A DNA stretch of 64,000 bases from Paenibacillus auburnensis (GTDB lineage: Bacteria; Bacillota; Bacilli; Paenibacillales; Paenibacillaceae): positions 186,001-250,000 of the forward strand of contig NZ_CAKMMG010000002.1 in NCBI RefSeq assembly GCF_927798115.1, in the 5' to 3' direction. Positions 29,720-38,000 of the stretch are shown here, piece by piece; the stretch's first letter is position 1; each line of letters begins with the position of its first letter. A program made the position numbers and the translations under genes. The notes under the pieces were generated by a model. The model was not told the DNA's origin, searched no databases, and was given only the letters and a program-made list of their open reading frames with translations.

Positions 29720-31029
29720 TGGATCATGTCCTCCTCTTTAAATGACTTGGTCCGGCGGTAATTGTACAGGGAGAACCCGGCGACAATAATAAAGAGAATG
29801 ATCCCAATCGCGGAAGCCATATTATTTTTGTTCTGATCTGCTGTTAATTTGTAGAGCCATGTAACCAGCAGGTCCGTTGAACCCGCGTACTGGTAGTTAC
29901 CGTTGACCGGATTACCGCCTGTAAGCAGGTAAATCGCATTAAAGTTATTGATATTGCCGGCAAACTGCATGATCAGCGTAGGTGCAGTGGAGAACAGCAC
30001 CATTGGAAGTGTGATAATCCGGAATTTCTGATAATTGGTTGCGCCGTCCACTTCAGCCGCTTCATACATATCGCGCGGAATGGTGGTCAGCACCCCCATA
30101 ATAAGCAGCATGGATACCGGGATACCTACCCACATATTTACGATGATAACCGTCACTTTAGCCCAGAACGGGTCAGTCAGCCATGGCAGGCTGCCCATTC
30201 CGAAATAACCGAGGTACTGGTTAATCGGACCAAACTGCCCGTTGAACAGGTTGCGCATGAGCAGGAGGGAGATCATTTGCGGTACAGCATAAGGAACGAT
30301 CAGGATAATTCTCCAAAAGCCTTTGAAACGGATGCCCCGCTGGTTTACCAAAAGTGCCACAAGCAAACCGCCGAAATAAGTGGTCACAGTTGAAAGAACC
30401 GCCCATACAATCGTCCACGTTAATACCCCATAGAAGGTATGGCTCCATGATTTCAGGAATAGCAGGTTGCGGAAGGTTTCAAAACCGACCCAGTCCACCA
30501 GTTTGGCCGGCGGAATATGATCAGGTGCGGCAAAGTTTGTAAATGCCAGCATGATCATGAAGATAATCGGCATAATGGTAAAGAACAGAATGCCCATTCC
30601 CGGAAGAATCAAAAAGCTCTGGGCAAATTTATAATCGAGGATATATCGTACCGTTTGTTTAAATGTATTCGACTCAAGACCGGCTTCGCGTTCAGCACCA
30701 GTCTTATAAGCATCTCTAATGTTCATATACCAAGCGATCAGAATGATTGCAAAAAACATCAGGGTAATCAGACTCTCAATCAGAATGACGATGGAGTGGT
30801 CACCCGGGACCATTTTGGCGATGCCTTTAACTTTTTCCAGACGGCTCGGAGAATCTCCAAGCGTGAAAATGCCCCAAAAGGCTCTTCCCAACTTATTAAC
30901 AAAATAGATAAGGCTCAAGGCCTCTACAGCTAAAAAGATAAGTCCTTTAATGAATTGGCGGTTATATATTTGTCCCAATCCCATAAAAATAGTCGACAGT
31001 ATTGCGGCTCTCGTACGGTGTCGCTGCAT
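29716..31029 (-). CDS. malF: Maltodextrin ABC importer permease, MalF-like
   Basis: 437 residues. The core permease with six helices spans about 145-430; the EAA loop is MYEAAEVDGATNYQKFRIIT. The first about 120 residues are an extra N-terminal region with two or three more hydrophobic segments, beginning RAAILSTIFMGLGQIYNRQF, a GLGQIYN motif also seen in small TM2/DUF5683-like membrane domains. Gram-positive MalC proteins often have this extension. GGAAGGGAA precedes ATG 31029. It follows malE by 115 bases, with a stable hairpin between. Confidence 0.92.
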   Translation of the reverse strand: MQRHRTRAAILSTIFMGLGQIYNRQFIKGLIFLAVEALSLIYFVNKLGRAFWGIFTLGDSPSRLEKVKGIAKMVPGDHSIVILIESLITLMFFAIILIAWYMNIRDAYKTGAEREAGLESNTFKQTVRYILDYKFAQSFLILPGMGILFFTIMPIIFMIMLAFTNFAAPDHIPPAKLVDWVGFETFRNLLFLKSWSHTFYGVLTWTIVWAVLSTVTTYFGGLLVALLVNQRGIRFKGFWRIILIVPYAVPQMISLLLMRNLFNGQFGPINQYLGYFGMGSLPWLTDPFWAKVTVIIVNMWVGIPVSMLLIMGVLTTIPRDMYEAAEVDGATNYQKFRIITLPMVLFSTAPTLIMQFAGNINNFNAIYLLTGGNPVNGNYQYAGSTDLLVTWLYKLTADQNKNNMASAIGIILFIIVAGFSLYNYRRTKSFKEEDMIQ

Positions 31030-31069
31030 TTCCCTTCCGTTCTCCTCTCCGCGCGGAATTCAGGAAACT

Positions 31070-31094
31070 GCCCGCCGGTGAAGCTTCGGCGGGC
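31070..31094 (-). promoter_or_regulatory. Intercistronic hairpin between malE and malF
   Basis: GCCCGCCG and CGGCGGGC form a perfect 8-bp GC stem with a 9-base loop. AGTTT follows on the minus strand. It probably stabilises malE mRNA and lowers readthrough to malFG, giving excess binding protein. Confidence 0.6.
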
Positions 31095-31144
31095 GATTTG
31101 ATTCCACAGTTTGCTATTGGTTGTTCCTTACTGGAATATCCGAA

Positions 31145-32482
31145 TTACTTGGTAGCACCATTGTTAAGGTCTTTAATCTGTTGCACCGCTTTATCCATAG
31201 CCGCTTTAGGATCAGCGTTGTTATCCCAAATTTCCGGAAGGGCTGCATTTACCGGGCTCCATACGTTACCCATTTCTGGGATGGAAGGCATTGGCTGTGA
31301 GCTCTTAGCTTGTGCAGCAAATGCGGATACATAAGGATCGCTAGTGATTTGCGCATCTGCCAAAGCTTCGTTATTCGTAGGAACCGAACCAATCAGCTTG
31401 TTCAGTGTCAGCTGTGCATCTTTGCTGGAAGCAAAACGTGCATACAGCTTAGCTGCATTCGGATATTGAGTGTATGCGTTAACTGCGAAAATTTTGATAC
31501 CGGAGAAGGTGATTGCTGTTTTGCCGTTGATTGTTGGAACCGGAGCGATTCCCAGGTTGTCGCCAAGCGCTTCTTTGTAAGCTGCAAGTTCCCAAGGACC
31601 AGTGATGTCCATAGCTACGTCGCCAGTGGTGAACAAGCTGCGTTTAATATCAGCGTTAATGTCGCCGCTCTTGATTGGCAGAGCTTCTTTCAATTTAGCA
31701 AATGCAGTCAGACCTTCGATCGCACCTGCGTTGTTCAGGCCGATATCGTCTTTATCTGTACCGTCTTTACCAAACAGGTAACCGCCGGTAGTCGCAATGA
31801 AAGTGTAGCCGTAGTACATGTTGCCGACTTCCCACATAATTCCGTATTTGTTCTTGGATTTATCAGTGAACGTTTTGCTGAAGGCAAGAACGTCATCGAA
31901 GGATTTAGGCGCTTCTTTTACAAGCGATTTGTTGTAGTAAAGGGCATAAGTTTCTGCTGCTCTTGGGTAACCGTACAATTCGCCGTCGTAGGAGGAACCT
32001 ACGATTGAAGCTTCAGTATTTTCGGCTTTGGTCTGTTCACCAAAGATATCATTTGGAAGCAGCAGGCTGGCGCTTGCAGCTTTACCAAGGTTATCGTGAG
32101 GAATCAGGATAACGTCAGCAGCGAGGCCGGAAGGACCGTCCTGAGTCAGCTTACCCACTTGATCCGGTGGTGCTACCTCTTCAATCTTCACTGGAACGTT
32201 GTATTTAGCAGTAAACTGCTTAGCCATTTCTTCTGCAAAAGGTCTTTCTTCTTTACTTTCCCACACAACCAGAGAAGCACCGTCTTCCGGTACAATTTCA
32301 TCAGTTGTTGCAGTAGCGTTGCCGCTGTTAGTAGCAGCCGCATTATCTGTTGCTGCCGCATTATCTGCAGGCGCATTTGTTGCTGCTGCATTTCCCCCGT
32401 TATTGTTGTTGTTGCCGCATGCTGTGATGGACATTGCCATTGAGAATGCCGCGGTGAGAACCATGAGTTTTTTCAACTTCAT
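31145..32482 (-). CDS. malE: Maltose/maltodextrin-binding lipoprotein, MalE-like
   Basis: 445 residues. The lipoprotein signal ends in SITAC (Cys at about 22), followed by an Asn/Ala/Thr-rich linker to about residue 62. The binding protein fold follows with LVVWESKEERPFAEEMAKQF, DVILIPHDNLG, DGELYGYPRAAETYALYYNK and the DITGPWELAAYKE block, all close to maltose- or maltodextrin-binding proteins of Gram-positive bacteria. It delivers sugar to MalFG at the cell membrane. GGGAGGGG precedes ATG 32482. Upstream lie a promoter, two LacI-type operator-like sites and a cre-like site. Confidence 0.93.
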   Translation of the reverse strand: MKLKKLMVLTAAFSMAMSITACGNNNNNGGNAAATNAPADNAAATDNAAATNSGNATATTDEIVPEDGASLVVWESKEERPFAEEMAKQFTAKYNVPVKIEEVAPPDQVGKLTQDGPSGLAADVILIPHDNLGKAASASLLLPNDIFGEQTKAENTEASIVGSSYDGELYGYPRAAETYALYYNKSLVKEAPKSFDDVLAFSKTFTDKSKNKYGIMWEVGNMYYGYTFIATTGGYLFGKDGTDKDDIGLNNAGAIEGLTAFAKLKEALPIKSGDINADIKRSLFTTGDVAMDITGPWELAAYKEALGDNLGIAPVPTINGKTAITFSGIKIFAVNAYTQYPNAAKLYARFASSKDAQLTLNKLIGSVPTNNEALADAQITSDPYVSAFAAQAKSSQPMPSIPEMGNVWSPVNAALPEIWDNNADPKAAMDKAVQQIKDLNNGATK

Positions 32483-32542
32483 TACTTTAACCCCTCCCGA
32501 TTTTGTATATCATTTTTGTGCTTAAGATGATGCTGCAGAACA

Positions 32543-32558
32543 TGCGCAAACGATTTCA
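32543..32558 (-). promoter_or_regulatory. LacI-type operator-like site in the malE leader
   Basis: TGCGCAAACGATTTCA keeps the GCAAACG half of the operator GCAAACGTTTGC found elsewhere in the island. On the minus strand it also resembles a CcpA cre site. Confidence 0.45.
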
Positions 32559-32620
32559 GAGGATCCAAAAAAAATGTGCCTATCTACGAACCATCCTTCT
32601 GAATACGCTTCAACAAGTTC

Positions 32621-32640
32621 TAGAAAGCGCTTCATTCCTA
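32621..32640. promoter_or_regulatory. cre-like site downstream of the malE promoter
   Basis: TAGAAAGCGCTTCAT contains a GAAGCGCTTTC palindromic core and misses two consensus positions. A CcpA role in glucose repression is inferred. Confidence 0.4.
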
Positions 32641-32645
32641 AATTC

Positions 32646-32673
32646 ATAATACAACAGTCAGGTTAATTGTTAA
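32646..32673 (-). promoter_or_regulatory. Probable malE promoter
   Basis: On the minus strand TTAACA (32668-32673) and TATTAT (32646-32651) are 16 bases apart. Confidence 0.6.
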
Positions 32674-32685
32674 AACGTTTGCACA
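32670..32685 (-). promoter_or_regulatory. LacI-type operator over the malE -35 region
   Basis: TGTGCAAACGTTTTAA (minus strand) matches the GCAAACGTTTGC pattern and overlaps the -35 hexamer, a repressing position. Confidence 0.6.
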
Positions 32686-32908
32686 TAGTGTATTTGACCA
32701 TATTCCGTTAAAATAAGAATGTAAGCAATATATCCCTTCCTTTTTCACACAATTACTCTTATTTACTCAGACTTACATACAACATTGAACACTTATTTGC
32801 CACTATCCCTATTCTTTTCCTTAAAATTGAGGTTGAAGGTACCGGTTTCCCTTTTTTCAAACGTACTTATCGCTTGTGAAGATTTGTGCAATGGTTTGTA
32901 CAATAGTA

Positions 32909-32937
32909 TTGAATGACCTAATATTCCGTGCTATAAT
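32909..32937 (+). promoter_or_regulatory. Probable promoter of the cyclomaltodextrinase transcript
   Basis: TTGAAT (32909-32914) and TATAAT (32932-32937) are 17 bases apart. A degenerate operator-like sequence, GTGCAATGGTTTGTAC, lies just upstream. Confidence 0.6.
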
Positions 32938-33008
32938 CCAAACCATTATGAGCAGCCAGTCCTGCCGACAGCAGCAATCGAAGCATAGCCCCTTGTTCTA
33001 ATACAATT

Positions 33009-33072
33009 AAAAGGCAATGTTACTGATCAGGGACAACCTCGGACACGCTTTTCGCTAGGGTTGTGCCTTTTT
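33009..33072 (+). promoter_or_regulatory. Structured leader with a terminator-like end before the cyclomaltodextrinase gene
   Basis: GGGACAACC (33030-33038) can pair with GGGTTGTGCC (33058-33067), which is followed by five T. A second segment, AAAAGGCA (33009-33016), can pair perfectly with TGCCTTTT (33064-33071). The two pairings exclude each other, as in an attenuator. It matches no riboswitch class I know. Confidence 0.45.
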
Positions 33073-33182
33073 GCTATGGGCGGATTTCAGGTTCAATGTG
33101 TGCAAATGTGGCACAAAGCCAGTGCCTTGTCTGGCAAGGCATCCATTTCTGCGCCAATTCATCCTTATATCTCTATTTGATG

Positions 33183-33271
33183 AAAATGCTCACAAAACTT
33201 AAGTGTATGCTTCCGTAGCCGTTTTGTCCGAAGGAATTCATGGATGCTATGCTAACAAAACTTTTAGGAGG
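33183..33271 (+). repeat. Leader repeat ending at a ribosome binding site (copy L2)
   Basis: Contains ATGCTCACAAAACTTAAG, then TATGCTTCCG, and ends in ATGCTAACAAAACTTTTAGGAGG (two pieces: ATGCTAACAAAACTT and TTAGGAGG). It is a diverged relative of the tandem repeat before pgmB. Confidence 0.8.
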
Positions 33272-33278
33272 AATTATC

Positions 33279-35024
33279 ATGTTATTAGAAGCAGTATATC
33301 ACCGCCCGCGCTTAAATTGGTCTTATGCCTACGATTACGAAACCATCCACCTTCGCCTGCGCGCCAAAAAAGGTGATCTAACAGAAGTATTTGCCTGGGC
33401 CGGGGATAAATATGCATGGGATACTACAAAAGAGCTGATCCCGATGAAGCTTTTTACCAGCGATGCAATGTTCGATTACTGGGAATGTGAATCCGTTCCC
33501 CTGTACCGCCGGCTTAAATACGGCTTCCTGCTGCAAAAGGGCCACGAACGGATCTGGATGACCGAAAGCGACTTCCAAACCGAACGCCCCGCGAATCCAA
33601 ACCGCCTCTTCGAATTCCCTTACATTAACCGCGGGGATGTCTTCACCCCTCCGGCTTGGGTCAAGGATGCGGTCTTTTATCAAATCTTTCCCGAGCGTTT
33701 TGCCAACGGGGATGCCAGCCTGAACCCGGACAATGTGCAGCCGTGGGGCGGAACGCCCACACCTGAGAATTTCTTTGGCGGAGACCTGCAGGGTGTGATA
33801 GATCACTTGGATCATCTGACAGAGCTCGGAATTAACGGAATCTATTTTACGCCTATATTTGCCGGCACCACTAATCATAAATATGATACCGAGGACTATA
33901 TGAAGGTTGACCCTCATTTCGGCGATGTGGAGACCCTCAAAAAGCTCGTTGATGCTTGCCATGAACGCGGTATCCGCGTCCTGCTGGACGCCGTATTCAA
34001 CCATTCCGGCAGAACCTTTGCCCCGTTCCTGGATGTGCTGGAGCATGGGGAGAACTCCCGCTACAAAGACTGGTTCCATGTCCGTGAATTCCCGCTTCAG
34101 GTAGTGGACAACATCCCGAACTATGATGCTTTTTCATTTGAGCCGCATATGCCGAAACTCAACACTGAGAACCCTGAAGTAAAAGAATACCTCCTGAAGG
34201 TTGCAGAATACTGGATCAAAGAGGTCGGTATCGACGGCTGGCGCCTGGATGTAGCCAACGAAGTAGATCACGGCTTCTGGCGCGAATTCCGCAAGGTCGT
34301 GAAGAGTGCCAATCCGGAAGCTTATATTCTAGGCGAAATCTGGCATGAATCTGCTCCTTGGCTGGAAGGCGACAAATTCGACGCCGTGATGAACTACCCG
34401 TTCACCGATGCCGTTCTGGATTTCTTCGTCAACAGCTCGCTAGATGCGGAAGGCTTCGCCAATGCAATCGGCAAACAGCTCTCACGCTATCCGCTGCAAG
34501 CCAGCGAGGTGGCCTTCAACCTGCTGGACAGCCACGATACGCCGCGCCTCTTAACCCTTGCCGGCGGCGACAAAAAGAAGTTCAAGCAGGCTGTGCTGTT
34601 CCAGTTCACCTTTATGGGCACACCTTGTATCTACTACGGAGATGAATTCGGTATGGACGGAGAGAATGATCCGGGCTGCCGCAAATGTATGGAATGGGAT
34701 CCCGAGAAGCAGGACCACGACCTGTTCAGCTTCTACCGCAAGCTGATCGAAATCCGCGGCAATCATCCTGCACTGCGCAGCGGCTCCTTCACATTCCTTG
34801 AAGCCGGCCGCGATGGAAGCAAACTCGCCTTTGAGCGCAGCCTAGGCGATGAAGTCATTATTGTTCTTATGAATACAGAAGAAACCGCCCAGACCTTCCG
34901 GCTCGATGTAGAAGAGCGGGATTGGCAGGATCTGTTCACCGGCGATTCCCTGCGGGCTGAACGGGGCAAGCTCACCATCAAGCTTCCGGCGTATGGTTAT
35001 ACCGCCGTTAAAGCAATTCTGTAA
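33279..35024 (+). CDS. Intracellular cyclomaltodextrinase / neopullulanase / maltogenic amylase (GH13_20)
   Basis: 581 residues with no signal peptide. Residues 1-120 form the CBM34 N-domain typical of this subfamily (MLLEAVYHRPRLNWSYAYD). The catalytic barrel follows with YQIFPERFANGD; the nucleophile is D324 (DGWRLDVANEVDH), the acid/base E353 (LGEIWHES) and the third Asp D420 (LLDSHDTPR). These enzymes cut maltodextrins, cyclodextrins and pullulan inside the cell to maltose or panose. ATG 33279 is preceded by TTAGGAGGAATTATC. An in-frame upstream extension to 33240 is the end of the leader repeat and not part of the enzyme. It is divergent from malE and convergent with the giant amylopullulanase gene. 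Confidence 0.92.
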   Translation: MLLEAVYHRPRLNWSYAYDYETIHLRLRAKKGDLTEVFAWAGDKYAWDTTKELIPMKLFTSDAMFDYWECESVPLYRRLKYGFLLQKGHERIWMTESDFQTERPANPNRLFEFPYINRGDVFTPPAWVKDAVFYQIFPERFANGDASLNPDNVQPWGGTPTPENFFGGDLQGVIDHLDHLTELGINGIYFTPIFAGTTNHKYDTEDYMKVDPHFGDVETLKKLVDACHERGIRVLLDAVFNHSGRTFAPFLDVLEHGENSRYKDWFHVREFPLQVVDNIPNYDAFSFEPHMPKLNTENPEVKEYLLKVAEYWIKEVGIDGWRLDVANEVDHGFWREFRKVVKSANPEAYILGEIWHESAPWLEGDKFDAVMNYPFTDAVLDFFVNSSLDAEGFANAIGKQLSRYPLQASEVAFNLLDSHDTPRLLTLAGGDKKKFKQAVLFQFTFMGTPCIYYGDEFGMDGENDPGCRKCMEWDPEKQDHDLFSFYRKLIEIRGNHPALRSGSFTFLEAGRDGSKLAFERSLGDEVIIVLMNTEETAQTFRLDVEERDWQDLFTGDSLRAERGKLTIKLPAYGYTAVKAIL

Positions 35025-35045
35025 TCTCTTAACAAATACAAACAC

Positions 35046-35083
35046 AAAAACGGCACTCTTCATCCCTATGAAGAGTGCCGTTT
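35046..35083. terminator. Bidirectional terminator
   Basis: AAACGGCACTCTTCA and TGAAGAGTGCCGTTT form a 15-bp stem between the convergent cyclomaltodextrinase and amylopullulanase genes; the minus strand continues TTTTTGTGTTTG. Confidence 0.9.
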
Positions 35084-35099
35084 GGCGTTAACCGGAAAC

Positions 35100-38000
35100 T
35101 TATTCAGCTAACAATTTGTAAATAACCTGTGCGCTTTCTGCGCGGGTCATCATTGCCTTAGGCGCAAATTGCTTGTTCTCTCTGCCCTCTACCAGCCCAA
35201 GCTCAGCCGCAGTGTTTACATAGTCTGCTGCCCATGAACTGATGGTACCGGCATCTGTGAAAGCTACAGATGAGGAGCCTGGGCTAGTTTTCTTGCCCTG
35301 CTTCACTTCCAGCGCACGGATCACCATAACTGCCATCTCCTCGCGGCTGATTGCAGCATTCGGAGCAAAGACATCAGCGCTGCGTCCGGAAACAATGCCT
35401 TGGCTGACAGCTGCCGCCACATAAGAAGCATACCAGGCATCTCCACTGACATCGCTGAATGAAGCTTGCCCTTCCGCTTTGATTCCCAGTGCACGAATCA
35501 GCAAGGCGGTAAATTCCGCACGGGTGACACTTACATCCGGTTTGAATTCGGATGCTGTCACACCTGTTATAATTTGTTTCGCACTGAGCGATTTAACCGC
35601 TTGAGCTGCCCAATGCAGAGCCGGAACGTCCTTAAAGGACTTATTCAGCTCAAGTGCCGCGTATTTACTGAAATGCGTTACCTCTGCTGTAATTTGATCC
35701 CCGTTCACAGTTCCGCCCACATACTCGAGTGAGTTATTATCACCTACAAAGTAAATTCCAAGCAACTCTGTATTTACATTCCCGCTGAACTTAAGTGTAA
35801 GCTCAACCGGAGCTGCAAATGAAGTTGCAGGAATGCGTGTGCCGTCCTTTTTAAGCACGGACAGTGAAAAATCATATACTTTTGAGGCCGCGGTCACACG
35901 GGTATTGTTCCCGTTCAGCCCGCTCAGCAGGCTATTCACTGCTCCGTCCTGAAGCGGGGCTGTGCCGAATAGAATCTGCGCACCTTCCGCATCCGATCCG
36001 TTCAGGGATGACTGAAGCCCGTGCAATACTTCACTAGGCAGGGTCACCGAGAGCTCACCCAGGTGTAGAACGAGATCATTCGTGCCGAGTGCTGCTGCAG
36101 CCTGAATCGGCAGCAGTACCGATGATGCGGATGCAGCAACATCAATTGTAACCTTGCCGTCCTTGCCGGCTTTTAGACTGTCTGGACTAATTGTTTGTGT
36201 GCCGGCAGCAGGTGTTGCCGCAGGTACGGAACCAGGGATTGATCCCGGAAGTGTTACTGGCACTGCTGCCAGAATAACCGTTCCGCCTTCATCTCTGCCT
36301 GGAAGATCAATAGTCACCTTCTGATCACCAGACACCGTATACGTTTTGCCGCTGTATTCATCTTTTACAACTGCAGCTGCGGCAAACGGCACCGGTATAC
36401 TTACCGTCAAAGCATCTTTTCCTGTATTGATTACTGTAATAACATTCACATTGTCATACTGTTTGTTAAAGGCAAGATATCCCAGATCATCCGAACCGGC
36501 CAGCTTCGTGCGCGTGCCTTTGGAGAATACTTTGGAATACTGGGCCCGGATATTCAGCAGCTTCTGATAGTGGTCATGAAGCCCCTGCCCCGCTGTCAGC
36601 TGATCCCACGGCATATCTCCGCGGTTCTCGCTGAACTCTCCCTTGGACATATCCCCGGCATTGCTACCGGAACGGCCCAGCTCTTCCCCGTAATAGATGA
36701 CCGGCTGGCCTTTCGCCGTAATCTGCAGCGCTGCCGCGATCATCAGCTTGCCTTGATCTCCGCCCACGTAATCGGAGAGGAAGCCGTTCTCGTCATGGCT
36801 GCTCAGAAATTGGGCCATAGTTTTAGTGTTGTCTAACTTAGATTCACGGTCTTGCAGATAAGCATCCACATCCGTGATTTTGCCGTCGGTGAAATTTTTG
36901 GCAGCATTCTTGAATCCAAAATCAAGCAAGCCGTCCATTTGGCCGGACTGTAGATTGCCGCCGTCACCGTCAATCGTACCGCCATAGTATTCGCCGACCA
37001 GCTTGAAGCTTGGGGCGATAGCAGTCAGTGCATTTTTGAAAGCTTTCCAGGTCGTACTCTCCACATGCTTAATGGTGTCTACCCGGAAATAGTCAATCGT
37101 ATCTCCGCGGTCAGTCCGCGCATTGTCCAGCCAGCCTGTCTGCCAGTCGATAATTTGCTTGCGTACCGCAGGATCCTCTGTCTTGAAGTCCGGCAATCCC
37201 GCCAGCTTGCCCTTGACCGGATCGGTATCCGCTGAAACATTGTCTGTACGGAGCATGCCGTCAAAGCGCGCTTTATCCGCTGCAGTAACACCTTCATAGC
37301 TGTCACCTGCTTCAAGGCCGTAGCCTGCATGATTCAGCACAACGTCAACCATAATTTTAATTCCCTTGTCATGCGCCTTCTCAATCAGTTCCTTGAAGGT
37401 TGCCATATCGCCAAGATGCTCATCCAGTTGGGTGAAATCCTTGGCCCAGTAGCCATGGTAAGCATACTGTGTGCCGCCGAAATCAATGCCTTTGTTGAAA
37501 TCGATGTTGTCGACAACCGGCGTAATCCACAGCGTATTAATCCCAAGCTCCTGAAGATAATCCAAATGATCGATCATCCCCTGGAAATCTCCGCCATGAT
37601 AGGCTTCCAGATGGGTTTTGTCCACGTTCTCATTGTTGGCCGCATCGCCGTCTGCAAACCGGTCCGTCAGCGCAAAATAAATCCGCGCCTCATCCCAGTC
37701 GAAGTCGAGCTTAGCACCGGTATACGTTCTGGCTTTAACCTCAACCGTTACCGCACCCGTATGGCTGTTGCCGTACTCATCAATCAGCGTAATTGGAACT
37801 GTTTTGGTCCCTGCCGCTACCGTGTCTTTCACGGCAATGGTATGCTTCATCAGCCCCATATCAAGCTGAACCTTCGCCGGTCCACCCAGAGCAGTCAAAT
37901 CCATGTAGCCTGCCTGATAGGACACTTCTTCCGCAGAAGCCGCTTTGACCGTCACTACAGCATTTTCATTGGAAGTCACTGCTTGTGGCTGTACGGTTGC

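Noticed and set aside
33009..33072. A known riboswitch or T-box before the cyclomaltodextrinase gene
   Set aside because: None of the signature sequences of T-box, c-di-GMP, SAM, TPP, guanidine or glmS elements is visible; it is reported only as a structured leader.
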